From: Aestuariibius violaceus | GTDB lineage: Bacteria; Pseudomonadota; Alphaproteobacteria; Rhodobacterales; Rhodobacteraceae | Direction: 5' to 3' | Assembly: GCF_040779325.2 (NCBI RefSeq) | Contig: NZ_JBFONT020000001.1 | Coordinates: forward strand, 496,001 to 560,000 | Length of the DNA: 64,000 bases | Shown here: in pieces, positions 8,135 to 16,638 of the stretch | Position numbering within the stretch: position 1 is the stretch's first letter | How the letters are laid out: each line of letters starts with the position of its first letter | Notes under the pieces: model-generated | The model's input: the letters and a program-made list of their open reading frames with translations, nothing else | The model's database searches: none | Told to the model about the DNA's origin: nothing | Translations under genes and position numbers: made by a program

Positions 8135-9922
8135 CTATTCCAGCACATCCGTCAACTCGAACCGCGTCACGTCGACAAGACCCAGATCGCTGATCCTGAG
8201 TTCAGGAATAACCACCAGCGCCAGCAAGGAATGCTGCATGAATGCGTTGTTGAGTGTGCACCCACAGGCCTGCATCACGCTCACCATCCGATCCACTGCT
8301 GCCGCAACTTCTTTGGCGGGCCGATCCGACATCAGCCCCGCCACAGGCAGCTCAACCAAGGCCAATTCTTCACCGTCTTTCCAGACACTTACGCCACCTC
8401 CGACCTCACCCAGACGGTTTGATGCGGCGGCCATCAAGGCAGGATCCGTCCCCACCACGATCATATGATGGCTGTCATGAGCGACGGTAGAGGCGATCGC
8501 CATCCGTCCCTCATAGCCGAAGCCGGACACGAATCCATTGACCACACCGCCTGTCCCGCGGTGCCGCTCCACCAAGGCGATCCGGCAGACATCTCCCTCA
8601 GGCAGAACAACGCCATCGGCAACCGGCAAATCAGCTGTCAGAGCCTTTGTAGGCGCTTGATTTTCAACGACTCCGATCACTTTCGCAGTCACACGATTGG
8701 CCCCCTCAGGAGCCGGTATGCCGAAATCCTCAGCAACCAGACTTCGCCCCAGATGCACCGTCGTTCGGGCATGGTCGGGCCAATCCAGATGCGGACAATC
8801 AACCAAACATTCCCCACCCTCAGCCACCAACACACCCCGCGCCCAGACTTTTTCAATCGGCAACTCGCTCAAATCGCCGGTCAGGATCACATCCGCCCGT
8901 CGCCCAGGCGCGATACTCCCAAGCTCACGCTCAAGCCCGAAATGGCTCGCCGTATTCACCGTCGCCATCTGGAGCGCGATCAGCGGATCGCACCCGCAGG
9001 CTATCGCATGCCGCACGACCCGATCCATGTGACCATCGTCGACAAGCGTCTTGGCAAAGCAATCATCGGTGCAAAGTACCATGTTTCGCGGATCAAGTCC
9101 GCGCTCAGTCACTGCGGTGATTTGGCTTTCAACATCATACCAAGCCGAACCGAGGCGCAGCATTGCCCGCATTCCGGCCCGCATCCGGGCTATGGCATCC
9201 TCTTCGCGCGTTCCCTCATGATCATCAGCCGGTCCCCCAGCCGCGTAAGCATGAAATGACGGACCTAGATCAGGCGACGCATAATGCCCGCCGACCGTCT
9301 TTCCCGCCTGCTGAGTCGCTGCGATCTCTGCCAGCATCTTGTCGTTGCCAGCGATCACGCCCGGAAAATTCATCATTTCGCCCAAGCCAATGATGCCGGG
9401 CCAGGCCATCGCTTCAGCGACATCATCCGGCCCAATCTCTCGCCCCGTCGTCTCAAGGCCGGGCGCCGAAGGTGCGCAGGACGGCATCTGCATGTAAATC
9501 GAAACGGCCTGCATCAAAGCCTCGTCATGCATCAACCGGACACCGTTTAGCCCCAAGACATTCGCAATCTCATGGGGGTCGGCAAACATCGTCGTGGTCC
9601 CATGCGGGATCACAGCACGCGCGAACTCCGCTGGTGTCAGCATGCCTGACTCGATGTGCATATGGCCGTCGCAAAGGCCCGGGATCAGATATCTCCCTTG
9701 GGCATCGACGATCTCGGTTCCTTCCCCAGTGCAATGCGAAGCATCGGGTCCGACATAGGCAAAGCGCCCGTCAACGATCGCGATTTCCCAATCGAGGATC
9801 TCGCGGGTCTGAACAATCACGACGCGTCCACCGCGGAAGACCAGATCGGCTGCTGCCCGTCCGGCAGCAACAGCGATCAACTGGGCGGCCGAGTCCTGCC
9901 AGCTCTTCATCTTGTGTGTCAT
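8135..9922 (-). CDS. ade: Adenine deaminase
   Basis: Converts adenine to hypoxanthine and ammonia. The 595-residue protein belongs to the amidohydrolase-fold adenine deaminases: an N-terminal composite beta domain, the metal-binding DGHMHIES at 85-92, FADPHEIANV (about 114-123), LCTDDCF and the conserved HHMIVVG-type block near residue 490 (HDSHHMIVVGTDP). The C-terminal third is the adenine-deaminase-specific domain. Amn downstream supplies adenine, so the two genes together would turn AMP into hypoxanthine. The ATG at 9922 has only a distant AGAGG; a second in-frame ATG four codons on is possible. Confidence 0.94.
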   Translation of the reverse strand: MTHKMKSWQDSAAQLIAVAAGRAAADLVFRGGRVVIVQTREILDWEIAIVDGRFAYVGPDASHCTGEGTEIVDAQGRYLIPGLCDGHMHIESGMLTPAEFARAVIPHGTTTMFADPHEIANVLGLNGVRLMHDEALMQAVSIYMQMPSCAPSAPGLETTGREIGPDDVAEAMAWPGIIGLGEMMNFPGVIAGNDKMLAEIAATQQAGKTVGGHYASPDLGPSFHAYAAGGPADDHEGTREEDAIARMRAGMRAMLRLGSAWYDVESQITAVTERGLDPRNMVLCTDDCFAKTLVDDGHMDRVVRHAIACGCDPLIALQMATVNTASHFGLERELGSIAPGRRADVILTGDLSELPIEKVWARGVLVAEGGECLVDCPHLDWPDHARTTVHLGRSLVAEDFGIPAPEGANRVTAKVIGVVENQAPTKALTADLPVADGVVLPEGDVCRIALVERHRGTGGVVNGFVSGFGYEGRMAIASTVAHDSHHMIVVGTDPALMAAASNRLGEVGGGVSVWKDGEELALVELPVAGLMSDRPAKEVAAAVDRMVSVMQACGCTLNNAFMQHSLLALVVIPELRISDLGLVDVTRFELTDVLE

Positions 9923-10226
9923 TGCAGCAGCATCCTCTCAGGCCAACGGGTTTGCAACGTATCATCTGCCCGTTCTCAATCACGCTCTGCCGCAGGCGGA
10001 CTTCGCTCACTCGCTGACAAAAAGTGCCGCAGTGATGCGTCTGGAAAGACTTTGTTAAGAATTGAAGGGCATACCTTCCCAAGTCGGGTCTCCACACCCG
10101 CGCCATCCAGAGGATCCTGCCTGCGGTTCTCCCTCACGGAACCGCAGGCACAGCGGCCGCCCCGCCCGAACCACCACGGGCGGAGCGGCCCTTGTTCTAT
10201 GGCCTGGCTGCGCCATAGTCTCGCAA
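9923..10226. other. Intergenic region with tandem hairpins, no gene
   Basis: No protein-coding gene is convincing here. The left part would hold the ade promoter. The right part has three hairpins in a row (see 10118-10218) directly before the SDR gene start at 10227. Confidence 0.6.
10118..10218 (+). ncRNA. Candidate structured RNA or leader with three hairpins
   Basis: Hairpin 1 has a perfect 12-bp stem, TGCCTGCGGTTC (10118-10129) with GAACCGCAGGCA (10139-10150). Hairpin 2 pairs 10155-10168 with 10177-10190 (13 of 14 positions) and is followed by CTTGTTCT, a weak intrinsic-terminator tail. Hairpin 3 pairs CTATGGC with GCCATAG (10197-10218) and ends eight bases before the downstream ATG. 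It could be a small RNA with its terminator or an attenuator for the SDR gene. It matches no riboswitch class I recognise. Confidence 0.35.
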
Positions 10227-11090
10227 ATGAACTCTACTTTGTTATCTTTCGGCCATGGCTACTCAGCGCGGGCACTCGATCGCCTACTGATCCCGCAGGG
10301 CTGGACCGTCATTGGAACCACACGGTCTCCTGACAAGGCACAGAACCTAACAGACCGTGGTGTCGAGCCACTGATCTGGCCGGGAAACAGCCCAGTCTCT
10401 GCGCTGGAACGCGCAACCCATCTCCTGATCTCAGCTGGCCCTGATGAAAAAGGCGATCCGATCCTGCAGGAGTTGCGGGCCGAAATCGCAGGTAGGGCGT
10501 CCCACTTTCAATGGGTCGGCTACTTGTCGACGACAGGGGTCTATGGCGACCATGAAGGTGACTGGATCGACGAAATGACCCCTCTCTCTCCCGCCACAGA
10601 GCGGGGTAAAAGGCGCGTAGCGGCAGAAGCAGCTTGGGCGTCGATCCCCAAACTGCCGCTTCACATCTTCCGCTTGGCCGGGATCTACGGCCCGGGCCGC
10701 GGACCCTTCGCGAAAGTGCGCAGCGGAACAGCACGCCGGATCATCAAGAAGGGCCAGGTGTTTTCGCGCATTCATGTAGATGACATCGCCCAGATCCTTG
10801 CTGCCTCGATCGCCGACCCAGATCCCGGGGCGATCTATAACGTCTGCGATGATGATCCTGCACCACCGCAGGACGTGATCGCCCATGCGGCCGAGCTTCT
10901 GGGGCAACCCGTTCCACCTGCCATCCCGTTCGAGGACGCTGCTCTCAGCCCCATGGCAAGAAGCTTTTATGCAGAATCTAAGAAAGTCCGGAACGACCGG
11001 ATCAAGACCGATCTTGGCATCAAGCTTCTCTACCCGAGCTATCGTGATGGGTTACCCGCGCTGCTTGCCCACGACCAAGAAGACGCCTGA
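10227..11090 (+). CDS. SDR-family NAD(P)-dependent oxidoreductase, YeeZ-like
   Basis: A 287-residue extended short-chain dehydrogenase/epimerase-like protein. The N-terminus carries a Rossmann dinucleotide motif in LLSFGHGYSARAL; STTGVYGDHEGDW, FRLAGIYGPGRGPF and FSRIHVDDIA are typical of the YeeZ branch of NAD-dependent epimerase-like proteins. The catalytic Tyr-x-x-x-Lys of classical members is not clear, which is also seen in YeeZ-type proteins; the substrate is unknown. I chose the ATG at 10227 because the long upstream extension (from 10062) is arginine-rich and covers the hairpin region. Its last 71 bases overlap the end of the convergent membrane-protein gene. Confidence 0.8.
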   Translation: MNSTLLSFGHGYSARALDRLLIPQGWTVIGTTRSPDKAQNLTDRGVEPLIWPGNSPVSALERATHLLISAGPDEKGDPILQELRAEIAGRASHFQWVGYLSTTGVYGDHEGDWIDEMTPLSPATERGKRRVAAEAAWASIPKLPLHIFRLAGIYGPGRGPFAKVRSGTARRIIKKGQVFSRIHVDDIAQILAASIADPDPGAIYNVCDDDPAPPQDVIAHAAELLGQPVPPAIPFEDAALSPMARSFYAESKKVRNDRIKTDLGIKLLYPSYRDGLPALLAHDQEDA

Positions 11091-11709
11091 TCACCAACGC
11101 AAGGCCGGTGAAGACAAAGAAGAGCAAGAGCGCGGCCCCGAGATTACTGGCGTAGAAGACTATCCGATCGCCGAGATCGAGGTCGTTCAGAAACGGATAG
11201 GGCAGGCCGCTTGTAACCTCCCCACTCGGACGATCGTGCAGCCTTTGCACAATCAGTTCGGCCCATAGAACATATCCGCCAACGATGCCAAGGAGCCATA
11301 TCAGGCCGTATCTGATTGTCCGGAAGCTTCGATGCAGGAAGAGGGCATCTATGACTTGAAGCGCGGGTCCGAGCCCGTGAAGATAAAGGTCGAGATGCCA
11401 AGCCGCGCGTATCCCATTCGCAGTAACCGATGTGGGATCATCGAAGTAAAGGCGCCAGTAAAGGATCACGACCATCGCGTTGATCACAGAGGTTGCGGCA
11501 ACTGCACCACCCCACCGCCGCTCACTTCGGTTCTCCATGATGGCAATCATTCTGCTCGCACAGAAGAATGACAGGATGAGCGCCCAGAAGGTCAGATAGC
11601 GGAACGGGCCGACACCGCTGTTGTAGTCGGAAAACAGGATCAGACGGACTACATATCCGGCAGCCAGAAGAAACACGATCCAGCGATAGGTCAGAAGCGC
11701 AGCGCCCAT
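11020..11709 (-). CDS. Integral membrane protein, FAR-17a/AIG1-like (Pr6Pr)
   Basis: A 229-residue protein with about six hydrophobic segments and few charged residues between them. The conserved-looking features LYLHGLGPALQVIDALFL and GLPYPFLNDL fit the FAR-17a/AIG1-like, Pr6Pr group of membrane proteins, in which a histidine lies in a central helix and a YPFL motif near the end. The biochemical role in bacteria is not established. The gene converges on the SDR gene, and the two reading frames share 71 bases, so the 3' ends must be transcribed against each other. Family assignment is moderate; the membrane topology is clear. Confidence 0.6.
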   Translation of the reverse strand: MGAALLTYRWIVFLLAAGYVVRLILFSDYNSGVGPFRYLTFWALILSFFCASRMIAIMENRSERRWGGAVAATSVINAMVVILYWRLYFDDPTSVTANGIRAAWHLDLYLHGLGPALQVIDALFLHRSFRTIRYGLIWLLGIVGGYVLWAELIVQRLHDRPSGEVTSGLPYPFLNDLDLGDRIVFYASNLGAALLLFFVFTGLALVIRRLLGRGQAARVTHHDSSGREA

Positions 11710-11821
11710 GGCCCAAACCCTTCACTTGTAGAAAGGGATCCGTCCAGCCGAACCTTGCGTCTCGGCTTGCCGCACCACCAGATCTCCCCCATATCGCGTT
11801 GAAACCTAAGGACCGCAGCCG

Positions 11822-12610
11822 ATGTCTCACCGCGACCGCCTCGCAGCCTTTCTTGATCGTGCCGATGTGCGAAATACGATCATCGGCATCATCCTTTTCA
11901 ACTCGGTCCTCTTGGGTCTCGAGACCTCGGATACGGTGATGGGCGCGGCCGGGCCGCTTATCATGATGCTCGATCGGATCTGCCTCGCGATCTTCACGCT
12001 CGAGATTTTGGCAAAGATGTATGCCCGAGGGATTATCACCTTTTTCCGATCCGCATGGAACGTGTTCGACTTTTTCATCGTCGGCATCGCGCTGCTGCCC
12101 TTCGCGGAGAATGTTTCGATCCTGCGAGCCCTTCGCGTACTGCGGATCCTGCGCATTATTTCGGCCGCACCGCGCCTGCGCCGGGTCATCGAAGGGTTTC
12201 TCTCGGCGCTTCCCGGCATGGCGTCAGTCTTTCTGCTGATGGGAATGATCTTCTATATCGCTGCCGTGATGTCGACAAAGCTGTACGGCGATACCTTCCC
12301 GGACTGGTTTGGAACGCTCGGCCTTTCCGCCTATTCGCTCTTCCAGATCATGACGCTCGAAAGCTGGTCGATGGGGATCGTACGCCCGGTGATGGAGGTT
12401 CATCCCGGCGCTTGGGCTTTCTTCGTACCCTTTATCATGGTCACGACCTTCGCCGTCGTGAACCTGATCGTGGGTCTCATCGTGAACTCGATGCAGGATG
12501 CCCATCACGCCGAGGATACGGTTAAGACCGATGCCTATCGTGATGAGGTGCTTGCCAGACTCGAAGCAATCGAACGGCGCCTCGCAGACGGAAGACAGAA
12601 CGAGGTCTAG
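11822..12610 (+). CDS. Voltage-gated sodium channel (NavBac type)
   Basis: A 262-residue single-domain, six-helix channel subunit that would form a homotetramer in the inner membrane. S4 carries four arginines at three-residue spacing (R102, R105, R108, R111 in RALRVLRILR). The pore has the bacterial sodium selectivity filter TLESWSM (178-184, with Glu180), S6 follows at about 201-222, and the C-terminus (about 237-257) is a heptad-rich coiled coil (VLARLEAIERRL) as in NaChBac relatives. Members from roseobacters such as Silicibacter and Roseobacter share this filter. Such channels are thought to serve sodium entry for motility, chemotaxis and pH control. Single gene, starting with a clear MSHRDRL. 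Confidence 0.95.
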   Translation: MSHRDRLAAFLDRADVRNTIIGIILFNSVLLGLETSDTVMGAAGPLIMMLDRICLAIFTLEILAKMYARGIITFFRSAWNVFDFFIVGIALLPFAENVSILRALRVLRILRIISAAPRLRRVIEGFLSALPGMASVFLLMGMIFYIAAVMSTKLYGDTFPDWFGTLGLSAYSLFQIMTLESWSMGIVRPVMEVHPGAWAFFVPFIMVTTFAVVNLIVGLIVNSMQDAHHAEDTVKTDAYRDEVLARLEAIERRLADGRQNEV

Positions 12611-12617
12611 TGGCCGG

Positions 12618-14543
12618 TCAAGCCCGCTTCTCCAGCGCGATCACGCCCAAGACATCAAGCACCTTTCGTTCGATATCTTCAGAATTCAGTCCGGCTTTCT
12701 CGTACATCTCACGCGGACCGGCTTGATCGATGAAGTCATCAGGCAAGACCATCGACCGGAACATCAGGCCGCGATCGAAAACGCCTTCTTCGGCAAGAAG
12801 ATGCGCGACGTGACTGCCGAACCCACCAACCGATCCTTCTTCGATTGTGATGAGGGCCTCATGGTTTTCCGCCAAACCAACGATCAGTTCCTTATCGAGA
12901 GGTTTGGCGAAACGCGCATCTGCGATGGTCGGCGTGATGCCCTTCTGCAAAAGCGCCTCGCAAGCTTCGTTGATCTCCTTCAGGCGGGCACCGAAGTTGA
13001 GCAAGGCAACGCGCGAACCTTCGCGAATGATCCGCCCTTTCCCGATCTCCAAAGGCTCAGGCTTCTCCGGTATCTCTACACCGATACCTTCGCCGCGAGG
13101 GAACCGGAATGCTATGGGGCCGTCCTCGTAGTTCGACGCGGTCGCCACCATCCTGGCAAGCTCCGCCTCGTCCGCAGCGGCCATGACGACAAAACCTGGC
13201 AAGCACGACAGATAAGCCGTGTCGAAAGCGCCAGCATGGGTCGCGCCGTCGGCTCCGACAAGACCGGCACGGTCGATCGGAAAGCGCACGGGAAGACGTT
13301 GCAGGGCGACATCGTGAACGACCTGATCATATCCACGTTGAAGGAACGTTGAATAAATCGCGCAGAATGGCTTCATCCCGCCAGCAGCAAGACCGGCCGA
13401 GAAGGTTACGGCGTGCTGCTCCGCAATACCCACGTCGAAACAGCGCGATCCAAAACGGTCCATGAACTTGTTGAGCCCAGTCCCGTCCGGCATCGCTGCG
13501 GTGACAGCGCAGATCTTAGCGTCTTCCGCGGCGAGGTCGATCAGCGTGTTCGCAAAAACGGAGGTATAGGACGGGGCGTTCGACTTCGCCTTCTTTTGCT
13601 CGCCCGTCACGACGTCGAACTTGCTGACTCCATGACCGCGATCCCGAGCGTCCTCGGCCGGCTTGAAGCCCTTGCCTTTCTGCGTGATGGCATGGATCAG
13701 AATCGGGCCGTCGGCGCGGACCTTGACGGTGCGCAAAACGGCTAAGAGCTGATCCATGTCATGCCCGTCGATGGGGCCAAGATAGGAAAAGCCGAGTTCC
13801 TCGAAGAGAGTCCCACCGAAGGCGAAGCCCTTGACCATCTCCTTGGCGCGCTTCGCGCCTTCTTGAAAAGGTTGGGGCAGAAATGAGATCGCTCCCTTTG
13901 CCGCCGCCTTCAGTTCCTGGAAGGGCGCCCCGGCATAGAGGCGTGAGAGATAGGATGACATCGCTCCGACCGGAGGGGCGATGCTCATCTCGTTGTCGTT
14001 CAGGATGACAATCAGACGCTTGCCAAGGTGTCCGGCGTTGTTCATCGCCTCGTAGGCCATGCCAGCGCTCATCGCGCCGTCGCCGATCACCGCGACGCAA
14101 TCGCCGATACCATGCTCGATCCGCCCTCCGAGATCCCGCGCTACCGCAAAGCCAAGCGCGGCACTGATCGATGTCGAACTATGCGCTGCGCCGAACGGAT
14201 CGTACGGGCTTTCCGTCCGCTTCGTGAAACCGCTTAGCCCGTCTTTCTGGCGAAGCGTCCTGATCCGGTCCCGACGCCCCGTCAGGATCTTGTGGGGGTA
14301 GCACTGATGCGACACGTCCCAGATGATCTTGTCCCGCGGAGCATCGAAGACCGCATGAAGCGCGACGGTCAATTCAACAACGCCAAGCCCCGCGCCGAGA
14401 TGGCCACCCGTCACACTTACGGCGCTGATCGTCTCGACTCGAAGTTCCTGCGCGAGCTGCTTCAACTCGCTGTCATTGAGCCCCTTCATGTCCGCAGGAA
14501 CATGGACGCGATCAAGAAGCGGAGTGGCGGGGCGCTCTGACAT
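12618..14543 (-). CDS. dxs: 1-deoxy-D-xylulose-5-phosphate synthase
   Basis: First enzyme of the MEP isoprenoid pathway: thiamine diphosphate-dependent condensation of pyruvate and glyceraldehyde 3-phosphate. The 641-residue protein has the transketolase-like N-terminus (SVTGGHLGAGLGVVELTVAL), the TPP-binding GDGAMSAGMAYEAMNNAG block (154-171), GIAEQHAVTFSAGLA with the catalytic glutamate, and DRAGLVGADGATHAG. I chose the ATG at 14543 because it falls 10 bases after the ispA stop and begins MSERPATPLLDRV; a longer frame from 14633 would run into ispA. The xseB-ispA-dxs order is widespread in bacteria, and this operon supplies precursors for quinones, carotenoids and undecaprenyl phosphate. 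Confidence 0.97.
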   Translation of the reverse strand: MSERPATPLLDRVHVPADMKGLNDSELKQLAQELRVETISAVSVTGGHLGAGLGVVELTVALHAVFDAPRDKIIWDVSHQCYPHKILTGRRDRIRTLRQKDGLSGFTKRTESPYDPFGAAHSSTSISAALGFAVARDLGGRIEHGIGDCVAVIGDGAMSAGMAYEAMNNAGHLGKRLIVILNDNEMSIAPPVGAMSSYLSRLYAGAPFQELKAAAKGAISFLPQPFQEGAKRAKEMVKGFAFGGTLFEELGFSYLGPIDGHDMDQLLAVLRTVKVRADGPILIHAITQKGKGFKPAEDARDRGHGVSKFDVVTGEQKKAKSNAPSYTSVFANTLIDLAAEDAKICAVTAAMPDGTGLNKFMDRFGSRCFDVGIAEQHAVTFSAGLAAGGMKPFCAIYSTFLQRGYDQVVHDVALQRLPVRFPIDRAGLVGADGATHAGAFDTAYLSCLPGFVVMAAADEAELARMVATASNYEDGPIAFRFPRGEGIGVEIPEKPEPLEIGKGRIIREGSRVALLNFGARLKEINEACEALLQKGITPTIADARFAKPLDKELIVGLAENHEALITIEEGSVGGFGSHVAHLLAEEGVFDRGLMFRSMVLPDDFIDQAGPREMYEKAGLNSEDIERKVLDVLGVIALEKRA

Positions 14544-14553
14544 GGCGGCTATC

Positions 14554-15426
14554 CTATCTGTCACGCTCGACCGCGAACCGGGCGAGCTCACGCAGAAGAT
14601 CTGCATTTTCGTCGTAAGAGTGTAGCGCATCAATGGCGGTGTCGACTAGCTCGGTCGCGCGGCGCTTTGCCCCATCCAGACCAAGAAGCGAAACGAATGT
14701 CGCTTTCCCCCGCCCTTCGTCCTTTCCGACCGCCTTGCCTGTCGCGGATGGATCGCCTTCGATATCGAGCACATCATCAGCGATCTGAAAAGCGAGACCC
14801 AGTGCATCTCCGTAGGTCTTCAGAGGAGCTATGTCTGACGACATCAAGACGGGGCCAGCAGTGGCCGACCACGTTATCAGCGCGCCGGTCTTTCCCGCCT
14901 GCAGCTTTGTGATCTCATCGATCGACATTGGCTCGGCACGCTTCTCCGCGACAATGTCCATCTCCTGACCTCCGACCATGCCGTGGATCCCGGACGCCCT
15001 TGCAAGGCTGCCGATGAGGTCGGTTTTCTGATCCGCAATCAGGTCATCTGCATCTGCGATGAGTTGGTAGGCAATCGTCTGCAATCCGTCTCCCGCAAGA
15101 ACGGCGATAGCCTCGTCCCATTTGCGGTGAACCGTGAGCTGCCCTCGCCTCATGTCGTCATCGTCCATGCACGGCAGATCATCGTGCACCAAGCTATAGG
15201 CATGGATCGCCTCGATGGCCCCTGCAACCGGCGCGATGGCATCGTTTGAGATCCCGTGCAGTCTTGCGCCTTCAGATACAAGGAAGGCGCGAAACCCCTT
15301 ACCTCCGGCCGTGGAATAGCGCATGGCCTCCGCAACCTCTCCGTCGATATCGGCAAGCGCTATTCCGATAGCCCGCCGTGCCATGGCGCCAGCATCCGCC
15401 ATGGCACTACTCAGATCCCTTCGCAT
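14554..15426 (-). CDS. ispA: Farnesyl diphosphate synthase (polyprenyl synthetase)
   Basis: Condenses IPP with allylic diphosphates to farnesyl diphosphate. Numbering from the ATG at 15426 (290 residues): the first aspartate-rich motif is DDLPCMDDDD (82-91), the second is DDVLD (217-221, in LAFQIADDVLDIEGD). The IPP-binding block near the N-terminus reads GGKGFRAFLV, where most relatives have GGKRLRPFLV, so one arginine and the proline are replaced. The start eight bases after the xseB stop was preferred to upstream in-frame codons that overlap xseB; GGGGATTG precedes it. It sits between xseB and dxs in an operon. A geranylgeranyl synthase is less likely given length and context. Confidence 0.94.
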   Translation of the reverse strand: MRRDLSSAMADAGAMARRAIGIALADIDGEVAEAMRYSTAGGKGFRAFLVSEGARLHGISNDAIAPVAGAIEAIHAYSLVHDDLPCMDDDDMRRGQLTVHRKWDEAIAVLAGDGLQTIAYQLIADADDLIADQKTDLIGSLARASGIHGMVGGQEMDIVAEKRAEPMSIDEITKLQAGKTGALITWSATAGPVLMSSDIAPLKTYGDALGLAFQIADDVLDIEGDPSATGKAVGKDEGRGKATFVSLLGLDGAKRRATELVDTAIDALHSYDENADLLRELARFAVERDR

Positions 15427-15433
15427 CAATCCC

Positions 15434-15676
15434 CTACTGGCCGTCGAGCGGCGCGGTTCCGCTGGGCTGCCCTGCATCATTCAGTGTTATCTTGGCGACC
15501 TTCTCTTCTGCTTCCTTCAGCTTAGCCTCGCAGCGTGCCTTCAGCGCAGCCCCCCGCTCATAGAGCGCTATGGAGTCGTTCAGCGGAACGTCGCCCCGCT
15601 CGAGCTTACCGACAACCTCCTCCAGAGCCCGCATGGCTTCTTCGAAGGTCATCTCTTCAACGTTTTGGTCGCTCAT
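15434..15676 (-). CDS. xseB: Exodeoxyribonuclease VII small subunit
   Basis: An 80-residue, highly charged helical protein. MTFEEAMRALEEVVGKLERGDVPL and the following SIALYERGAALKARCEAKL are typical XseB features. It pairs with XseA, encoded elsewhere, to form the nuclease that degrades single-stranded DNA in both directions. It overlaps the deacetylase gene by 4 bases (ATGA) and precedes ispA by 7 bases, so it is translationally coupled on both sides. Confidence 0.95.
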   Translation of the reverse strand: MSDQNVEEMTFEEAMRALEEVVGKLERGDVPLNDSIALYERGAALKARCEAKLKEAEEKVAKITLNDAGQPSGTAPLDGQ

Positions 15677-16599
15677 CTCCCACGCTCCTCCAAGACTTCG
15701 ACATGCGCTCTCACCGATGCGGCGAGAGCATCCAGATCATATCCGCCTTCCAAGGAGGAAACTACGCGGCCGCCACAAAGCTTCTCGGCAAGATCGCAGA
15801 TGACGCCGGTGATCCACCGGAAATCTTCGGTATCTAGATCCGTTTCGGCAAGCGGATCATTTTGATGCGCGTCAAACCCAGCGGAGACAAGAATAAGGTC
15901 CGGTGAAAATGCCTCGACCCGCGGGACGACATGATTTGATACGATCGCGCGAAAGTCGCCGCTAGAGCATCCCCGGCGAAGCGGAAGGTTCAAGACCGTG
16001 CCATGCGGCCCGTCATCCGCAGCTTCGCCGGTTCCCGGGAAGAGCGGCACCTGGTGCGTGGAACAGAACAGGATGCGCGGATCGTCTTCCAGCAACGCTT
16101 GGGTTCCGTTACCATGATGAACATCAAAGTCGATCACCGCGACACGGTTCGCACCATGATGATCAAGGGCGTGCTTGGACGCGATGGCGACCGATCCCAA
16201 AAGGCAAAAGCCCATCGCCGTTGCCTGCTCCGCATGGTGTCCGGGCGGGCGGACGGCACAAAACGCATTGGCGACCTCCCCGCCCATGACCATATCGACG
16301 CCCTTCACAACCGCACCCGCGGCACGCCACCCAGCCTCCAAAGACTGAGGAGAGAGGAACGTGTCTGGGTCGAGTGCAACCAAACCGTTCTCTGGAACCG
16401 ACCCGGCCAGATGGTCGAGGTAGCTCTTTGGGTGAGCCCGCAATACGTCGTCTTCCGCCGCAAATGGGGCGTCAACTCGCACAAGATCCATCAGCTCCAG
16501 CGCAGCCAGAACAGTTTCCAGACGAGCAACCCGTTCGGGATGTCCTGGCGGGGTCACATGGCCAAGGCAGGCCTTGTGCGAAATCAGCGCTGTGGCCAC
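15673..16599 (-). CDS. Histone deacetylase family protein
   Basis: A 308-residue zinc-dependent deacetylase of the arginase/deacetylase fold. The active-site motifs are clear: RPPGHHAE (117-124, with His121 and His122), DFDVHHGNG (157-165, where Asp159 and His161 bind zinc) and SAGFDAHQNDPL with the third zinc ligand; EGGYDL ends the core. The start codon is GTG at 16599 with GAGGA seven bases upstream. Bacterial members act on acetylated polyamines or small molecules, or on acetyl-lysine; the substrate cannot be told here. It is the first gene of the run leading into xseB-ispA-dxs and overlaps xseB by 4 bases. Confidence 0.93.
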   Translation of the reverse strand: MATALISHKACLGHVTPPGHPERVARLETVLAALELMDLVRVDAPFAAEDDVLRAHPKSYLDHLAGSVPENGLVALDPDTFLSPQSLEAGWRAAGAVVKGVDMVMGGEVANAFCAVRPPGHHAEQATAMGFCLLGSVAIASKHALDHHGANRVAVIDFDVHHGNGTQALLEDDPRILFCSTHQVPLFPGTGEAADDGPHGTVLNLPLRRGCSSGDFRAIVSNHVVPRVEAFSPDLILVSAGFDAHQNDPLAETDLDTEDFRWITGVICDLAEKLCGGRVVSSLEGGYDLDALAASVRAHVEVLEERGR

Positions 16600-16638
16600 A
16601 AACCGTCCTCGCTCATTATGTTATGATATTGACCCGTC

